Part shown: positions 7,512 to 7,884 of the stretch, piece after piece
How the letters are laid out: every line of letters begins with the position of its first letter
Numbering within the stretch: position 1 is the stretch's first letter
Assembly (NCBI GenBank): GCA_900552285.1
Contig: URYV01000072.1
Location: forward strand, 1 to 7,884
Source of the DNA: an uncultured Oscillospiraceae bacterium
GTDB taxonomy: Bacteria > Bacillota > Clostridia > Oscillospirales > Acutalibacteraceae
Length of the DNA stretch: 7,884 nucleotides
Direction of reading: 5' to 3'
Position numbers and translations under genes: made by a program
Notes under the pieces: model-generated
Told to the model about the DNA's origin: nothing
What the model saw: the letters and a program-made list of their open reading frames with translations, nothing else
The model's database searches: none

Positions 7512-7540
7512 ATTATATCACACAAAAACGCCGCTTTCAA
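7512..7540 (-). promoter_or_regulatory. Leftward promoter of the repressor-peptidase operon
   Basis: On the minus strand TTGAAA (7540-7535), 17 bases, then a perfect TATAAT (7517-7512). The motif GTGTGAT (7523-7517) abuts and overlaps the -10, so a bound repressor would block the promoter. Confidence 0.85.
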
Positions 7541-7631
7541 GAAAATTCCGCCGCAAACTCAAGCTAAATCCAATTTATAGTATTTAATTATAATATCACA
7601 CGATTAGCGACAAAATTCGATTAAAGTCCCC

Positions 7632-7660
7632 TTGAAATCACACGAAATGTTGTATATACT
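7632..7660 (+). promoter_or_regulatory. Rightward promoter of the small ORF at 7736
   Basis: TTGAAA (7632-7637), 17 bases, TATACT (7655-7660). An ATCACACGA motif (7637-7645) starts at the last base of the -35. The predicted start near 7667 leaves a roughly 70-base leader. Confidence 0.8.
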
Positions 7661-7704
7661 TAAAACATAGAAGCCGTTGCAACAAGCTTTTAAAGGAAAA
7701 CAAA

Positions 7705-7717
7705 ACACATTATGTGT
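7705..7717. repeat. Palindrome ACACAT-T-ATGTGT before the small ORF
   Basis: Perfect 6-base arms (7705-7710, 7712-7717) around a single T. It overlaps the fourth GTGTGAT motif and ends 4 bases before the AGGAGG at 7722-7727. It could be a dimeric operator or could mask the ribosome binding site. Confidence 0.5.
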
Positions 7718-7735
7718 GATTAGGAGGTTTGAAAA

Positions 7736-7870
7736 ATGACTCTTGAACAGTTGTCGTATGAATACATAAAGGAAGCGGACAGATTAAAGGCAAGGCTTTG
7801 CGAGCTGAAAATAATGCTGAAAAAGGCCCAAACCGAGCAGTTTTCGAGTTTGCCTGCGCGCCAATGCTGA
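7736..7870 (+). CDS. Small helical protein of unknown function, possibly frameshifted
   Basis: The ATG at 7736 has an excellent AGGAGG (7722-7727) with an 8-base gap and lies downstream of a good promoter. The 44-residue product starts MTLEQLSYEYIKEADRLKAR, is rich in Leu, Glu and Lys, and is probably a coiled coil up to about residue 35 (ELKIMLKKAQTEQ). It resembles, only in general style, the short helical proteins encoded early in clostridial mobile elements; I cannot name a family. The last residues (LPARQC) break the pattern. A one-base shift near 7851 opens a frame reading LRANADRLRR to the window edge, which would continue the heptad-like pattern, so a frameshift or sequencing error is possible. 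It occupies the place of the first derepressed gene of the ImmR/ImmA-type switch. Confidence 0.65.
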   Translation: MTLEQLSYEYIKEADRLKARLCELKIMLKKAQTEQFSSLPARQC

Positions 7871-7884
7871 CCGCTTACGCCGCC

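Larger units (their letters stand above)
7517..7720. repeat. Four dispersed copies of ATCACAC, candidate operators of the XRE repressor
   Basis: Copies lie at 7517-7523 (+), 7595-7601 (+), 7637-7643 (+) and 7714-7720 (as GTGTGAT, so minus). The second and third extend to ATCACACGA. The first overlaps the leftward -10, the third lies in the spacer of the rightward promoter, and the fourth lies just before the ribosome binding site of the small ORF. The positions, not only the sequence, support an operator role. Confidence 0.65.
7424..7735. other. 312-base gene-free divergent control region
   Basis: No convincing coding sequence lies here. It holds, from left to right, the repressor leader with a hairpin (7446-7477), the leftward promoter (7512-7540), an AT-rich stretch (7570-7600) with a possible second leftward -10 (TATAAT, minus strand, 7592-7587), and the rightward promoter (7632-7660). 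Four ATCACAC motifs and the leader of the small ORF complete it. Confidence 0.75.

Noticed and set aside
7064..7580. Plus-strand frames opposite the repressor and its promoter
   Set aside because: These are antisense shadows crossing the leftward promoter and the hairpin, with no ribosome binding site.
6600..7884. Attachment site or integrase of a mobile element
   Set aside because: No tRNA gene, integrase or matching direct repeats are visible. A mobile origin rests only on the type of regulatory genes.

Overview
The window looks like a piece of a moderately GC-rich Firmicute of the class Clostridia, probably an anaerobic gut-type lineage (inference). The signs are strong AGGAGG ribosome binding sites, the 5' end of a pyruvate:ferredoxin oxidoreductase gene, a perfect CIRCE element in front of groESL, a K+-dependent type membrane pyrophosphatase, and TTG and GTG starts beside ATG. 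No RNA genes, transposases, integrases or CRISPR arrays were found.

Layout. Positions 1-90 (minus) hold the first 30 codons of pyruvate:ferredoxin oxidoreductase. Divergent from it is a promoter, a GC-rich leader hairpin and the first ~68 codons of a yifB/comM-type gene (379-597). This runs at about position 583 directly into the body of a DusB-type tRNA-dihydrouridine synthase gene that lacks its 5' end. A small lipoprotein gene follows with a 4-base ATGA overlap (1447-1911). Next comes a start-less stretch that reads as the C-terminus of a GNAT acetyltransferase (1920-2060), then a strong terminator. The groES-groEL operon (2143-4300) is textbook: sigma-A promoter, CIRCE operator, both chaperonin genes and a terminator. 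Next is a single-gene unit for a sodium- or proton-pumping membrane pyrophosphatase (4440-6548), with a near-consensus promoter, an 11-bp perfect inverted repeat in its leader and a terminator shared with the gene converging on it.

The right end is a compact ImmR/ImmA-type switch. An XRE-family repressor gene and an overlapping ImmA/IrrE-type metallopeptidase gene run leftward. A 312-base control region carries a leftward promoter (TTGAAA, 17 bases, TATAAT), a rightward promoter (TTGAAA, 17 bases, TATACT) and four copies of the 7-mer ATCACAC placed on or beside those promoters. Rightward of it begins a small coiled-coil-like ORF (7736-7870) that may be frameshifted. This arrangement resembles the regulatory core of integrative elements such as ICEBs1, but no integrase or attachment site is visible. 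It may be the edge of an element or a domesticated switch.

The most notable points are the yifB/dus fusion (a real deletion or an assembly chimera), the repeated ATCACAC operator candidate, and a matching 9-mer in the loop of the inverted repeat in the pyrophosphatase leader. The rest (groESL, pyrophosphatase) is ordinary core genome.
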